A DNA stretch of 64,000 nt. It comes from CATOSD01 sp965203135. Lineage in GTDB: Bacteria > Chloroflexota > Dehalococcoidia > Lucifugimonadales > CATOSD01. The translations under genes and the position numbers were made by a program. Positions 32,363 to 41,794 of the stretch are shown piece by piece. Location of the stretch: positions 248,001-312,000 of the forward strand of contig CBDBBO010000002.1 of NCBI GenBank assembly GCA_965203135.1. The letters run 5' to 3'. The number at the start of each line of letters is the position of its first letter. Position 1 is the first letter of the stretch. Below the pieces are notes generated by a model. It did not search any database. It saw only the letters and a list, made by a program, of their open reading frames with translations, and was not told where the DNA came from.

Positions 32363-33516
32363 ATGACTTTCGGACAGCTACGCATCCTCGCCGTCCCACT
32401 GGCCCTGCTGCTCGCGCTGGCGCTGGCGGCGTGTTCGTCGGAATCACCAGCGCCGACCGCCGTCCCCTCCGCGCCGACGGCCGCGCCTGCCGCACCTCCG
32501 ACCGCCATGCCGGAGCCGACCGCGGTTCCCACCGCCACGGCGCCTGCCCCGACAGCGACGCCAGCGCCATCGCCCACTCCGGAGCCGAACCCGCTCGAAG
32601 GCGTGCGTGGAATCGTCGACCCGGACAACATGGGCTGGCCGCGCGAGGTGGAGGGACTGAACGGGCTGGTGAGCATACCGGCCAAGCCGCTGCGAATCAT
32701 CACCGCGTCTATAGGGCACGACGAGATAACGCTGGCGCTGGTGCCGAGGAGCCGATTGGTGGGAGTCGGAGGAGTTACGAAGGACTCGACGTACTCCAAC
32801 GTCGCTTCGCTGGTCCAGGACATAGCCGAGATTTCGCGGGACCCGGAGACGATAGTCGCGCAGGCGCCAGACGTGGTCGTCACGAGCCCGTTCTTCCCGG
32901 CGGAGGCGATTGAGGCGCTGTCGAAGACGGGAATTCCGGTGGTCCAGACGGAGTTGGAGCAGGGTCCGGAGACGCGGATCAACAGCATCCTGTTTATGGG
33001 GTACATCTACGGCGAGGTGGAGCGCGCCCTGGAGTTCGCGGCGGAGTGCGGGAACGCTATGATAGCCTCGTCGTCATCACGGGCGCGTCGGAGCCACGCC
33101 CCCGCGTGCTCGCGCTCACACAGTACTCGGACAAGCTGTGGGTCGCGGGCGGCGACTCCACCGAGGGCGGTGTCATCGTGGCCGCGGGCGGCATCAACGC
33201 GGCGGAGGAGGCGGGAATCGAGGGCAACCAGACGACCAGCCTCGAGGGCGTGATCGCCATGAATCCCGACGTCATCGTCATCCCACAGCCCAGAGAGTTC
33301 GGCGCCGACGAGTTCCGTCAGAGCCTGTTCGACAATGAGGCGCTCGCGGAGATTCCGGCAATCGCGGGGGACCAGGTGTACGTGGTGGAGGGCAAGCATT
33401 TCACCACACTGTCCTATTGGAACATCAGGGGGGTCGAGGACCTGGCGCACATACTGTGGCCGGAGGACTTCCCCGAGCCGTCGACGGCTCCATTCAGCCT
33501 GGCGGAGGAGCAGTGA
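32363..33516 (+). pseudogene. btuF: Cobalamin-binding lipoprotein BtuF, single-base frameshift
   Basis: ATG 32363 follows AAAGGAG. A lipoprotein signal (LALALAACSSE, Cys lipobox LAAC) and a long Thr/Ala/Pro linker lead into a periplasmic-binding domain (GLVSIPAKPLRIITASIGHDEITL ... GVGGVTKDS). Near 33043 the frame shifts by one base: the chain ending LEFAAE continues in another frame as VRERYDSLVVITGASEP and runs to a proper C-terminus at 33516. One missing G in GGAGTGCGG (expected GGAGGTGCGG) explains it. It is either an inactivating mutation or a base error. The stop overlaps the btuD start. Confidence 0.85.
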
Positions 33517-34412
33517 TGAACGGACAACCGCAGACTATAGGCGCGAGGGGCGTCGGCTACGAAATCGAAGGGAAAAGTCTGCTGCGCGGTGTGAGCCTGA
33601 GCGCCGGCCAGGGCGAGCTGGTCGGGCTTATCGGCCCCAACGGCGCCGGGAAGTCCACGCTGTTGAGGGCCATATCGGGCACACTGGGGCACACCGATGG
33701 AGTAGTACGGCTGGAGGGCGCCAACATCGAGACCCTCTCGTCCAGGGAGGTGGCGACGCGGCTGGCGCTCGTGCCGCAGATCGCGCCGTACACGCACGGT
33801 TTCACGGCTGTCGAGTTGGTGCTCATGGGGAGATACCCGCACCTTGGCCGCTTCCAGATCGAAGGCAGCGGAGACCAGCACATCGCCCGCGACGCGATGC
33901 GGGTGACGGAGACCGAGCGGTTCGCCGAGCGGACGCTGGACACGCTGTCCGGCGGCGAGCGCCAGCGCGTCTTCGTATCACGGGCACTGGCGCAGCAGCC
34001 GCGCATTCTGCTGTTGGACGAGCCCACGTCCAACCTGGACGTGCTTCACCAGCTCAAGGTGCTGGACCTGGTGCGGGAGCTCGTCGACGACGGACTCACT
34101 GCCATCGCGGCGATCCACGACCTGAACCTGGCGGCCCGCTACTGCGACCGGCTGGTGCTGCTTTGCCAGGGCCGGGTGCTCGCTGAAGGGACGCCCGGAC
34201 AGGTACTGACGCCTGACACGATAGAGTCGGCCTTTGGAGTAAAGTCGGCGGTGTACCGGGACCCGATTACCGGAGCCCTCGCCATCAGCCTGATCGGGCC
34301 GGCCGATGCTCAATATACGAACGGGAAGAGCGCGGGGCGCGGTCTCGAATCCGCGGCGCGGGTGGCTTCGGGCAGGAACGGGGCGACCGTCGAAGGGCGA
34401 GGTGAAGCTTGA
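33516..34412 (+). CDS. btuD: Cobalamin-type ABC transporter ATPase BtuD
   Basis: 298 residues. Walker A is GPNGAGKSTLLRAI, the signature LSGGERQRVFVSRAL and Walker B ILLLDEPTSNLD, then AAIHDLNLAARYCDR, as in FecE/BtuD. The ATG overlaps the btuF stop (TGATG). About 40 extra residues at the C-terminus (NGKSAGRGLESAARV) are low complexity. It powers uptake by the BtuC channel. cobO starts inside its stop codon, so these genes are translationally coupled. Confidence 0.92.
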   Translation: MNGQPQTIGARGVGYEIEGKSLLRGVSLSAGQGELVGLIGPNGAGKSTLLRAISGTLGHTDGVVRLEGANIETLSSREVATRLALVPQIAPYTHGFTAVELVLMGRYPHLGRFQIEGSGDQHIARDAMRVTETERFAERTLDTLSGGERQRVFVSRALAQQPRILLLDEPTSNLDVLHQLKVLDLVRELVDDGLTAIAAIHDLNLAARYCDRLVLLCQGRVLAEGTPGQVLTPDTIESAFGVKSAVYRDPITGALAISLIGPADAQYTNGKSAGRGLESAARVASGRNGATVEGRGEA

Positions 34413-34984
34413 GCGGCACTGAGAAAGAGGAGCGTTCCGACGAACTGGTGAAGTACCGGCGAGTCCGGAACGGGCTGATAATCGTCAACACGGGCGAGGG
34501 AAAGGGAAAGACAACGGCGGCGCTGGGGGTCATCTTTCGCGCGTGGGGCAGGGACTTTCGCATCAGGATGTTCCAGTTCATCAAGCACACCGGCGCCAGG
34601 TTCGGCGAGCACCGAGCGGCGGACAGGCTGGGCATTCCCATCGAGGGACTGGGGGACGGATTCACGTGGCTTTCGAAGGATATGGACAGGACGGCGGCCC
34701 TCGCGGTGGAGCAGTGGGAGCGTTGCAAGCGCGCCATCGAGGAAGGCGACGATGAGATAGTGGTGCTCGACGAGTTCACCTACGCCATGCACTACGGTTG
34801 GGTCGACGTGGGCGACGTGGTGGAGACGCTGAAGCGGCGGCCGGACACTATGCACGTCATCATCACGGGCCGGTACGCTCCGCAGGAGCTGATAGACTGC
34901 GCAGACCTGGTGACCGAAATGAAGCTGATCAAGCATCCCTACCAGGAACAGGGAATCAGGGCGCAGCAGGGGATAGAGTTCTGA
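34409..34984 (+). CDS. cobO: Corrinoid adenosyltransferase CobO/BtuR
   Basis: 191 residues from TTG 34409, overlapping the btuD stop. The P-loop is LIIVNTGEGKGKTTAALGV, followed by FQFIKHTGARFGEH and IVVLDEFTYAMHYGWVD. These are standard for the CobA/CobO adenosyltransferase, which transfers 5'-deoxyadenosyl from ATP to Co(I) corrinoid. It fits the salvage route from imported cobinamide or cobalamin. cobT starts one base after the stop. Confidence 0.95.
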   Translation: MSGTEKEERSDELVKYRRVRNGLIIVNTGEGKGKTTAALGVIFRAWGRDFRIRMFQFIKHTGARFGEHRAADRLGIPIEGLGDGFTWLSKDMDRTAALAVEQWERCKRAIEEGDDEIVVLDEFTYAMHYGWVDVGDVVETLKRRPDTMHVIITGRYAPQELIDCADLVTEMKLIKHPYQEQGIRAQQGIEF

Positions 34985-34985
34985 G

Positions 34986-36065
34986 GTGAGCGTGGAAGAG
35001 GTGGTAGCGGGCATCGCGCCCGCGGACTCCAGCGCCATGCGGGCCGCGGAGCAGAGGCAGGACAGCCTCACCAAGCCGCCCGGCAGCCTGGGACGGCTGG
35101 AGGAGCTGTCCGTCCAACTGGCGGGGATATTCCGGACGCCGCAGCCCAGGCCGAGGGGAAAGACGCTGGTTGTGGCAGCGGCGGACCACGGCGTGGTGGC
35201 GCAGGGCGTCACCGGCTACCCGCAGGAGGTCACCGCGCAGATGGTGCTCAACTTCCTGTCGGGGGGAGCGGCGGTCAGCGTCATGGCGAAGAACGCGGGC
35301 GTGGAACTGGTCATCGTGGACGCCGGCGTGGCCGCTCCCCTGCCCGACCACCCCGGCCTGCGGTCCGTGAGCGCGGGCCGGGGCACGGCGGACTTATCCC
35401 GCGGACCGGCCATGTCCCGCCAGCGAGCCGAGGCGTGCGTGGCGGCAGGCGTCCGGCTGGCTACGGAGGCGGCGGAGCGCGGCGCGGACATCATAGGCAC
35501 GGGCGACATGGGCATCGGCAACACGACGGCGTCGAGCGCGATTACGGCGGCGATAACCGGCAGAACGCCGGCCGAGACGACGGGAAGGGGCACCGGCCGG
35601 AACGACCAGGAGATGCGGCACAAGATCGGCATCGTGGAGCGCGCGCTGGCGATGAACCGGCCCGATCCCGCGGATGGGCTGGACGTGCTGGCGAAGGTGG
35701 GTGGCTTCGAGATAGGCGTGCTGGCCGGCGTGGTGCTCGGGGCGGCGCGGGCGCGCAGGGTCGTGGTGCTGGACGGGTTCATATCCGGCGCAGCGGGTCT
35801 GATCGCGCACAGCCTTTCGCCTCACGTGCGGGATTACATGGTGGCGGGCCACGTTTCGGCTGAGGCAGGCCACCGGATCGTCCTGTCGCACCTGGGACTG
35901 CGCCCTCTGCTCGACCTGGACATGAGGCTGGGAGAGGGCACGGGCGCGGTGCTGGCGATGGGACTAGTGGAGGCGGCGGCGGCGTGCCTGGCGGACATGG
36001 CGACCTTCGCGGAGGCGGGCGTTTCGGACAGGGAGCCGGAAGACGAGGGCGCGCAACCGGAGTGA
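34986..36065 (+). CDS. cobT: Nicotinate-nucleotide:dimethylbenzimidazole phosphoribosyltransferase
   Basis: 359 residues from GTG 34986. Signature segments are QDSLTKPPGSLGRLEEL, VVAAADHGVVAQGVTGYPQEVT, GDMGIGNTTASSAITAA and LRLGEGTGA-like MRLGEGTGAVLAM, whose Glu is the catalytic base. The enzyme makes alpha-ribazole phosphate, the lower-ligand nucleotide. The base is not fixed by sequence. It is followed by cobS with a four-base overlap. Confidence 0.95.
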   Translation: MSVEEVVAGIAPADSSAMRAAEQRQDSLTKPPGSLGRLEELSVQLAGIFRTPQPRPRGKTLVVAAADHGVVAQGVTGYPQEVTAQMVLNFLSGGAAVSVMAKNAGVELVIVDAGVAAPLPDHPGLRSVSAGRGTADLSRGPAMSRQRAEACVAAGVRLATEAAERGADIIGTGDMGIGNTTASSAITAAITGRTPAETTGRGTGRNDQEMRHKIGIVERALAMNRPDPADGLDVLAKVGGFEIGVLAGVVLGAARARRVVVLDGFISGAAGLIAHSLSPHVRDYMVAGHVSAEAGHRIVLSHLGLRPLLDLDMRLGEGTGAVLAMGLVEAAAACLADMATFAEAGVSDREPEDEGAQPE

Positions 36066-36823
36066 GAGACCTGCGGACGGCGTTTGGCTTCCTGACCGTC
36101 CTGCCGGTCGCGCCCCGCGACGCGACTCGGATGTGCCGGGCGAGGGCTTGCTTTCCGATAGTGGGCCTCGCGCTGGGGGCCGCGCTTGCGGGCCTGGACT
36201 ACGCGGCGAGGCTCGCCCTGCCGTCGCCCGTGGTCGGCGCGCTGCTGGTGGTGGCGCTGTTGGCGCTGACGCGAGCCATCCACGTAGAGGGCTTTCTGGA
36301 CTGCTGCGACGGGCTGTTCGGGGGGTTCTCCCGCGAGAGAAGGCTCCAGATCCTGCGCGACACCCACGTGGGCGCGTTCGCCGTGGCCGGAGGAGCAGGC
36401 CTCATTCTAATCAAGTGGTCGCTGCTCGCCAGCATACAAGACGAAATCCGGCCCGGTCTGCTGTTCGTGTTCCCGTGCCTGTCGCGGCTGGGGATGCTCG
36501 CGACGATGGCAGCGTTCGCCTACGTTCGGGAGCAGGGAATCGGCACTGCCTTTCAGGACGGGACGGCCCGCTGGCACGTGCCATTCGGTGTCGTCACGGC
36601 GCTGGCGGCGAGCGGCGCGGTGCTGGGGTACGCCGGGGTGGTGCTCGTGGGTGGGGCCATGATCGTGTCGCTTGGGATTGGCCGGTGGATTTCGGGTATG
36701 CTGGGTGGTATGACGGGAGACGCATACGGCGCGGTGAACGAGCTTACGGAAGTGGCTGTGTTGCTGCTGGGAGTGGCCCTGTTCACGCTTATCCCCGAGA
36801 TGTACGGGACGCCGCTGTGGTAG
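36062..36823 (+). CDS. cobS: Adenosylcobinamide-GDP ribazoletransferase CobS
   Basis: 253 residues from GTG 36062, overlapping the cobT stop. A multi-helix membrane protein. The active-site motif usually H-L-D-G-L-A-D-x-x-D-G is HVEGFLDCCDGLFGGFSRERR here, with V-E in place of L-D at the second position. The end motif MTGDAYGAVNELTEV is conserved. It joins alpha-ribazole to adenosylcobinamide-GDP in the membrane. cobU follows 46 bases later. Confidence 0.92.
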   Translation: MRDLRTAFGFLTVLPVAPRDATRMCRARACFPIVGLALGAALAGLDYAARLALPSPVVGALLVVALLALTRAIHVEGFLDCCDGLFGGFSRERRLQILRDTHVGAFAVAGGAGLILIKWSLLASIQDEIRPGLLFVFPCLSRLGMLATMAAFAYVREQGIGTAFQDGTARWHVPFGVVTALAASGAVLGYAGVVLVGGAMIVSLGIGRWISGMLGGMTGDAYGAVNELTEVAVLLLGVALFTLIPEMYGTPLW

Positions 36824-36869
36824 AGGACGCCCGCGAGAGCCGCGTCCATCCAGGACGAGGAGCAGGACA

Positions 36870-37415
36870 GTGAGCAAACGGCTGACGCTGGTGCTGGGAG
36901 GCGTTCGGGCGGGCAAGAGCAGCTACGCCCAGCGGCTCGCCTCAGAGGGCGGCGGGCGCGTGCTGTTCGTGGCCACGGCCCAGGCGGGGGACCCGGACAT
37001 GGCGGCGCGCATCCAGGCGCACAGGCGGGACCGGCCGCCGGACTGGGACACGCTGGAGGAGCCGATCGACCTGGTCGGGGCGCTGTCGGGCGTAGCCAAC
37101 CGGTACGACACGGTGCTGCTGGACTGCCTGACGCTGTGGGTGAGCAACCTGCTGCTCAGGAGCGCGGACGTCGACTCCTCGCGCGCGGGGATTCTCACGG
37201 AGACGGAGTGGCTGCTCGACGTGTACCGCCGGGGCAGCGCGTCGTGGGTCGTCGTGAGCAACGAAGTCGGACTCGGTGTGGTGCCGCCGACCCGGCTGGG
37301 CCGCGTATTCGCCGACGAGCTGGGGCGCGTGAACCAGCTCGTGGCCGCGGCTGCGGACGACGTCTACTTCATGGCCGCGGGCCTGCCGATGGCGCTCAAG
37401 TCGTCCAACTGCTGA
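36870..37415 (+). CDS. cobU: Adenosylcobinamide kinase/guanylyltransferase CobU
   Basis: 181 residues from GTG 36870 with GAGGAGCAGG upstream. The P-loop is LVLGGVRAGKSSYAQRLA (GGxRxGKS). VLLDCLTLWVSNLL and VVSNEVGLGVVP are the guanylyltransferase and kinase blocks; a His (RIQAHRRDRP) is the likely guanylylated residue. It prepares cobinamide for nucleotide-loop assembly. It is the last gene of the riboswitch operon: uptake, adenosylation and loop assembly are all present, with no corrin-ring genes. Confidence 0.93.
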   Translation: MSKRLTLVLGGVRAGKSSYAQRLASEGGGRVLFVATAQAGDPDMAARIQAHRRDRPPDWDTLEEPIDLVGALSGVANRYDTVLLDCLTLWVSNLLLRSADVDSSRAGILTETEWLLDVYRRGSASWVVVSNEVGLGVVPPTRLGRVFADELGRVNQLVAAAADDVYFMAAGLPMALKSSNC

Positions 37416-37513
37416 GTCTTCCCCGCGGCGGTTTATCCACGCGACTCGCAGCTGACCCAACCCCCTTCCTGGCAATCACGCTTGCCAAGCCGGCACGGCG
37501 GCCCTCAGTCATG

Positions 37514-37544
37514 TTCGGTACAGGATTCCTATGTACTGTACAAT
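37514..37544 (+). promoter_or_regulatory. Possible promoter for the RND gene
   Basis: TACAAT (37539-37544) with a weak TTCGGT 19 bp upstream, about 95 bp before the ATG at 37640. No other signal is visible in the 224-bp gap. Confidence 0.35.
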
Positions 37545-37639
37545 GCTAACCTTGCCGTCGGCTGCGCGTTCTACTCTGTCGGCGGGCAGTCTGCCAAAAT
37601 GGATTACAAGGTCATCGTGGAAGAACGCTGGAGAAGTAA

Positions 37640-40600
37640 ATGAGATTCATCACCGGCTTGGCGGTGCGAAATCGAACGGTTACGGTCCTTGCCATAATCA
37701 TCGTCCTTACCGCGGGCGTGGTTGCCTACAACTCGCTGCGGGTGGAGCTGTTTCCCGAGATCGAGTTCCCGCTCGTTACGGTTACGACTGCCTACCCGTC
37801 CGCCAACCCCGAGGCCGTGGTGCGGGACGTTACGGCGCCCATAGAGCGGGCGATATCGGGGGCGGGAGGACTGGAGTCCGTTCAGTCTACGACGTTCGAG
37901 GGCAACTCCATAGTGCTGGCCACGTTCGAGTACGGCACGGACATGGCCGCAGCCGAGGACCACGTTACGTCCGCCGTGAACGACGTGCCGTTTGCCGCGG
38001 GGGTCGCGGACCCCGAGGTCGGCCGGTTCAACCCGGACCAGTTTCCGGTGATCCAGTTCAGCGTACTCTCGGACCGCGACACGGCGGAGCTTCAGGGAAT
38101 CGTCCAGTCGCGCATACTTCCCGCGCTTTCCGACATCGAGGGAGTCCTCCAGACCCAGGTGACCGGTGAGGTCGAGCGGCGAGTCCAGATCGCCGCGGAC
38201 CCTGCCAGGATGAAAGCGGAAGGCGTCACGCTGTTCGAGATTTCGACTGCCCTTCGAGACAACAACGTCAGCCTGCCCGCGGGTGCGATATTCGACGGCG
38301 GGCAGGCGGTGCTCGCGAAGACTACGCACACGCTGGACTCAATCGACGACCTGGAGGGCTTGGTGGTCGGGGTGTCCGACTCGGAGCCGGTCCTGCTCGG
38401 CGACGTCGCGGACGTGAGCATAGGCGCGGCCGCGCCGGCGAGCATCTCGCGCACGAACGGCAAGCCAAGCGTCGGCGTCTCCATCATCAAGGAGGCGGAG
38501 GCCAACACGATCGACGTTACGGAGGCGGTGAGGGAGGCGCTCGACGGGCTGCAGGGGCTGCCGCCGGACGTGGACATCGTCATCGTTTCCGACCAGGGAC
38601 CCAGCATCCAGGGGCAGATCGACACACTCTTGAGAGAGGCGATGTACGGGTTCCTGTTTGCCGTCACGGTCGTGTTCGCGTTCATGATGTCGTTCAGGCC
38701 GACGATTCTGAAGGGGCTGTTCAACACGCTGCGCCCCACCGTCGTGATAGCTATGTCGATCCCGCTGAGCGTGTTCACCGGCGTGCTGCTGCTCGCGTGG
38801 CAGGACCTGTCGCTGAACTTCATGACGTTGGGAGGCCTGGCAATCTCGGTAGGGCGAGTGGTGGACGACGCGATAGTGGTGCTGGAAAACGTGTATCGCC
38901 ACATCCAGGCGGGACGCGAGCGGTGGAGGGCGGCGCTGGAAGCCACCGCAGAGGTGGGGCCGGCGATCTTCGCATCCACTATGACGACCATAGTCGTGTT
39001 CGCGCCGCTGGCGTTCATCCAGGGACTGGTGGGCGCATTCTTCGCGCCGTTCGCGCTTACGGTGAGCTTCGCGCTCGTGGCGTCCTTGCTGGTGGCGCTC
39101 ACGGCGGTACCGGTGCTTGGGGCGTACCTGCTCAGGCCGGGGGACCTTCCCGACGCGGTCGATGACGATGAGGACGTCTTCCTGCAGGAGACGTGGATGC
39201 AGCGGCTGTACACTCCGATCATCCGGTGGACGCTCCGTCACAAGGTGATCACGGTGGTGTCCGCCGTTGTGCTCACCATAGGAAGCCTGGGTCTGACGTA
39301 CTTCATACCGGTGACGCTGTTTGGCGGCGGCGGAGACCGCTACCTGCAGATCGAGGTGGGAATGCCGCCGGGCACTCCGCCCGACCGGACCCTCGCCGAG
39401 GTGATCGAGATCGAGGAGGAGGTCCAGGGCGTCGCCGAGGTGTACAGCTCGACTGTAGGGGCGACGAACCTATCGGTCGGTGGGCAGCCGGGCAGCCTCA
39501 ACCAGGCAAGCATCCTGGTGAACCTCGACAGCGAAGCGCCGGAAGACATCGACCAGGTGCTCAGGGACCGGCTCGAAGACAAGGAGGGGCGAACGCTCAG
39601 GATACAGGAGCTTGTGGACGGGCCCCCAACCGGCGGGGTGGAGATAAGCATCACAGGTTCCAACTATGGCGACATAACTGAAGCGGCCAGGAGTCTCCTG
39701 GCTTCGATTGGGTCTCTCGACGAGGTGATTAACCTCGAGAGCAACATCGCGCAGGCACGTGACGAGGCTTCCATCCTGGTCGACCCGGCCGAGGCCGCGC
39801 GTATCGGTCTGAGCACGAGGCAGGTGGGACTCCAGGTCAGCCAGTATCTGGTTGGAGAGACCGTCACTCGGATATCCATAGACGGGGCGGTCACGGACGT
39901 TGTGCTTTCGGGAGGCCGCGGCTCGGCAAACGGGTTTGGCGCGCTGGAGAGCCTTACCATCACCGGGCCGCTCGGCTCGGCGCCGCTGGGCGAGCTCGCG
40001 GAAGTGGTCGTCAGCGAGGGGCCGGTCACCATCAGCCGGACGGACGGAATGCGTTCGGCCACGATCACGGGCGACATCGTTGCCGAGGACACGCAGGCGG
40101 TCGGCCAACTGGTGGACGAGAAGATCGCGTCGGTTCGGCTGCCTGCGGGCGTGTCGGTCAACAGCGGGGGCATATTCGGAGACATCGAAGAGGGCTTCCA
40201 GGCCATCTTCCTCTCCATGGGCGTCGGCGTGATCCTGGTGTACCTGGTCATGGTGGCGAGCCTTGGGTCCCTTCGTAACCCGTTCGTCATCGTCACGACG
40301 CTTCCGTTCGCGCTCATCGGGGCGCTCGCCGCGCTGGTCATCACGGGACGCACGCTCGGTCTTCCGGCCATGATGGGCATTCTGCTTCTCATAGGGATTG
40401 TGGTTACCAACGCCATAGTGCTGATTGCCTTCGTCGAGCAACTGCGCGAGAAGGGCATGAGCGTCTACGACGCGCTGATAAACGGCGGACGGGTGCGGCT
40501 GCGCCCGATTCTGATGACGGCGCTGACGACGAGCTTCGCGTTGCTGCCCCTGGCGGCGGTTTCATCGGGCGAGGGAGGTATCATCAGCGCAGAGCTGGCG

Positions 40601-40747
40601 ACTGTGGTGATCGGCGGCCTGATGAGCTCCACCGCGCTGACGCTGGTCGTGGTGCCGGTGGTGTACAGCATCTTCAACGAGAGCATTCCGCTGGCGTTCC
40701 AGCGAATCGGCGGCGTGCTGGGTCGGAGGTCGGTGCCCGCCACGTAA
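37640..40747 (+). CDS. RND-family (AcrB/MMPL-type) efflux transporter
   Basis: 1035 residues, about 12 membrane helices in two repeats with two large extracytoplasmic loops. It opens MRFITGLAVRNRTVTVLAII with the following SLRVELFPEIEFPLV, as in hydrophobe/amphiphile pumps. Helix 4 has GGLAISVGRVVDDAIVVLENVYRH, including the Asp pair used for proton relay. The second half ends ILMTALTTSFALLPLAAVSSGEGG. No membrane-fusion or outer-membrane partner is encoded nearby, which fits a single-protein pump. The cargo is unknown. A hairpin lies 17 bp downstream. Confidence 0.93.
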   Translation: MRFITGLAVRNRTVTVLAIIIVLTAGVVAYNSLRVELFPEIEFPLVTVTTAYPSANPEAVVRDVTAPIERAISGAGGLESVQSTTFEGNSIVLATFEYGTDMAAAEDHVTSAVNDVPFAAGVADPEVGRFNPDQFPVIQFSVLSDRDTAELQGIVQSRILPALSDIEGVLQTQVTGEVERRVQIAADPARMKAEGVTLFEISTALRDNNVSLPAGAIFDGGQAVLAKTTHTLDSIDDLEGLVVGVSDSEPVLLGDVADVSIGAAAPASISRTNGKPSVGVSIIKEAEANTIDVTEAVREALDGLQGLPPDVDIVIVSDQGPSIQGQIDTLLREAMYGFLFAVTVVFAFMMSFRPTILKGLFNTLRPTVVIAMSIPLSVFTGVLLLAWQDLSLNFMTLGGLAISVGRVVDDAIVVLENVYRHIQAGRERWRAALEATAEVGPAIFASTMTTIVVFAPLAFIQGLVGAFFAPFALTVSFALVASLLVALTAVPVLGAYLLRPGDLPDAVDDDEDVFLQETWMQRLYTPIIRWTLRHKVITVVSAVVLTIGSLGLTYFIPVTLFGGGGDRYLQIEVGMPPGTPPDRTLAEVIEIEEEVQGVAEVYSSTVGATNLSVGGQPGSLNQASILVNLDSEAPEDIDQVLRDRLEDKEGRTLRIQELVDGPPTGGVEISITGSNYGDITEAARSLLASIGSLDEVINLESNIAQARDEASILVDPAEAARIGLSTRQVGLQVSQYLVGETVTRISIDGAVTDVVLSGGRGSANGFGALESLTITGPLGSAPLGELAEVVVSEGPVTISRTDGMRSATITGDIVAEDTQAVGQLVDEKIASVRLPAGVSVNSGGIFGDIEEGFQAIFLSMGVGVILVYLVMVASLGSLRNPFVIVTTLPFALIGALAALVITGRTLGLPAMMGILLLIGIVVTNAIVLIAFVEQLREKGMSVYDALINGGRVRLRPILMTALTTSFALLPLAAVSSGEGGIISAELATVVIGGLMSSTALTLVVVPVVYSIFNESIPLAFQRIGGVLGRRSVPAT

Positions 40748-40763
40748 CGGGGTGACGGGCGGG

Positions 40764-40788
40764 AGCCTGGTGGTTTCCTGACCAGGCT
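40764..40788 (+). terminator. Hairpin downstream of the RND gene
   Basis: AGCCTGGT and ACCAGGCT (8 bp) around a 9-nt loop. It lacks a U-tract, so termination is uncertain. An IS element begins 27 bp further on. Confidence 0.4.
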
Positions 40789-40810
40789 GGGCGCCAGCCA
40801 GGCGTTCGGC

Positions 40811-41583
40811 CTAGGGTCTGTTCACACTACGTAAGGCATCGAAGATGATTGCGAACAAGACAAAGCCGACGTAGAGCGCGTCAAGCTTGTCATAGCGCGT
40901 GAATACTCTCCGATACCCCTTCAAACGACGGAACAGCCACTCCACTTCATTCCGCCTCTTGTACAGTTCCTTGTCATACTCCCAGGGCTCCAGGCGACTT
41001 GTCAGGGGCGGAACAACAGGTGTGAACCCCAGGTCGAAGGCCAACCGGCGTGTCTGGTCGCCCGAATAAGCGCGATCCATCACCAGAGGGGGATTCCCTT
41101 GTTGCGGCCCCATCCGGTTGAGCAGTTTGCGCCCCTCCGGGCCATCGTGGGCCTGGCCGGGAGAGAGGGAGAACGCTAAGGGTGTCCGATCATCCGCGGC
41201 AACCATATGAAGCTTGGTCGTCCATCCACCTCGAGACTTGCCGATGGACTGTGGTCCGTTTTTTTGGCCGCGCCCGTGCCGTCGGGATGCACCTTGATGG
41301 AGGTGCTGTCGAGTGAAGCCACCTCGATGGTGACCTTGACGATCCCCTTTCGTTGAAGCTGTTCGAACACTCGATCGAGCACTCCGCTCTTGGCCCAGCG
41401 GTTCATGCGTGTGTAGACGGTGTGCCAGTTGCCAAAGCGTTTTGGCAGTCCTCGCCACTTGCAACCGTGTTCTGCGACGTACAGAATAGCGTTGAGTATC
41501 TGGATGTTCGCAATGGTTACATTGCCACGCTGCACGGGCAGGTACGACTCGATGAGTTGGTATTGGGCTTGTGTGAGTTCCAT
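40811..41583 (-). CDS. IS5-family transposase, two frames joined by a -1 frameshift
   Basis: The first frame starts at 41583 (MELTQAQYQLIESYLP) and carries LDSTSIKVHPDG, the first Asp of the DDE triad. At a run of seven A's (minus strand, 41260-41266 region) the frame must slip by -1 to continue as GQKNGPQSIGKSRGGWTTKLH, then LVMDRAYSGDQTRR (second Asp) and RNEVEWLFRRLKGYRRV (Glu). The A7 run is a typical programmed frameshift site. The stop codon uses bases of the CTAG duplication. The protein should be active if slippage occurs. Confidence 0.85.
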
Positions 41584-41626
41584 ACATCTATGATAACATA
41601 CCCAAACCCCTTAGTGTGAACAGGCC
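40815..41626 (-). mobile_element. IS5-family insertion sequence (812 bp)
   Basis: Inverted ends GGTCTGTTCACACTA and, at right, the complement of GGCCTGTTCACACTA (14 of 15). A 4-bp target duplication CTAG flanks it (40811-40814, 41627-41630). One transposase is encoded in two overlapping frames. It sits between the RND gene and the 23-bp repeat array. Confidence 0.9.
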
Positions 41627-41688
41627 CTAGTCGATACTGTGTGAGTGAACACGCCAGAGGAGCAAACACGCGATTCTGGCACGCTGCG

Positions 41689-41794
41689 CTTGCAATTGGA
41701 CGAACCCAAACCTTTCAAATGGACGGACTCTAAACTTGCAAGTGGACGGTATGTAACCTTGCAATTGGACGCACTGCAGAGTTACAATTGGACG
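41689..41794 (+). repeat. Five direct repeats with exact 23-bp period before an ATPase start codon
   Basis: A 14-bp core CTTGCAATTGGACG occurs at 41689, 41712, 41735, 41758 and 41781, with variants CTTTCAAATGGACG, CTTGCAAGTGGACG and GTTACAATTGGACG. The period is 23 bp with a 9-bp non-conserved spacer. The last core ends directly at the ATG (41795). It is not a protein repeat, since 23 is not a multiple of three. An operator array or 5'UTR device is likely. Confidence 0.85.

Noticed and set aside
41689..41794. CRISPR array
   Set aside because: The cores are 14 bp and spacers 9 bp, far too short, and there are no cas genes in the window.
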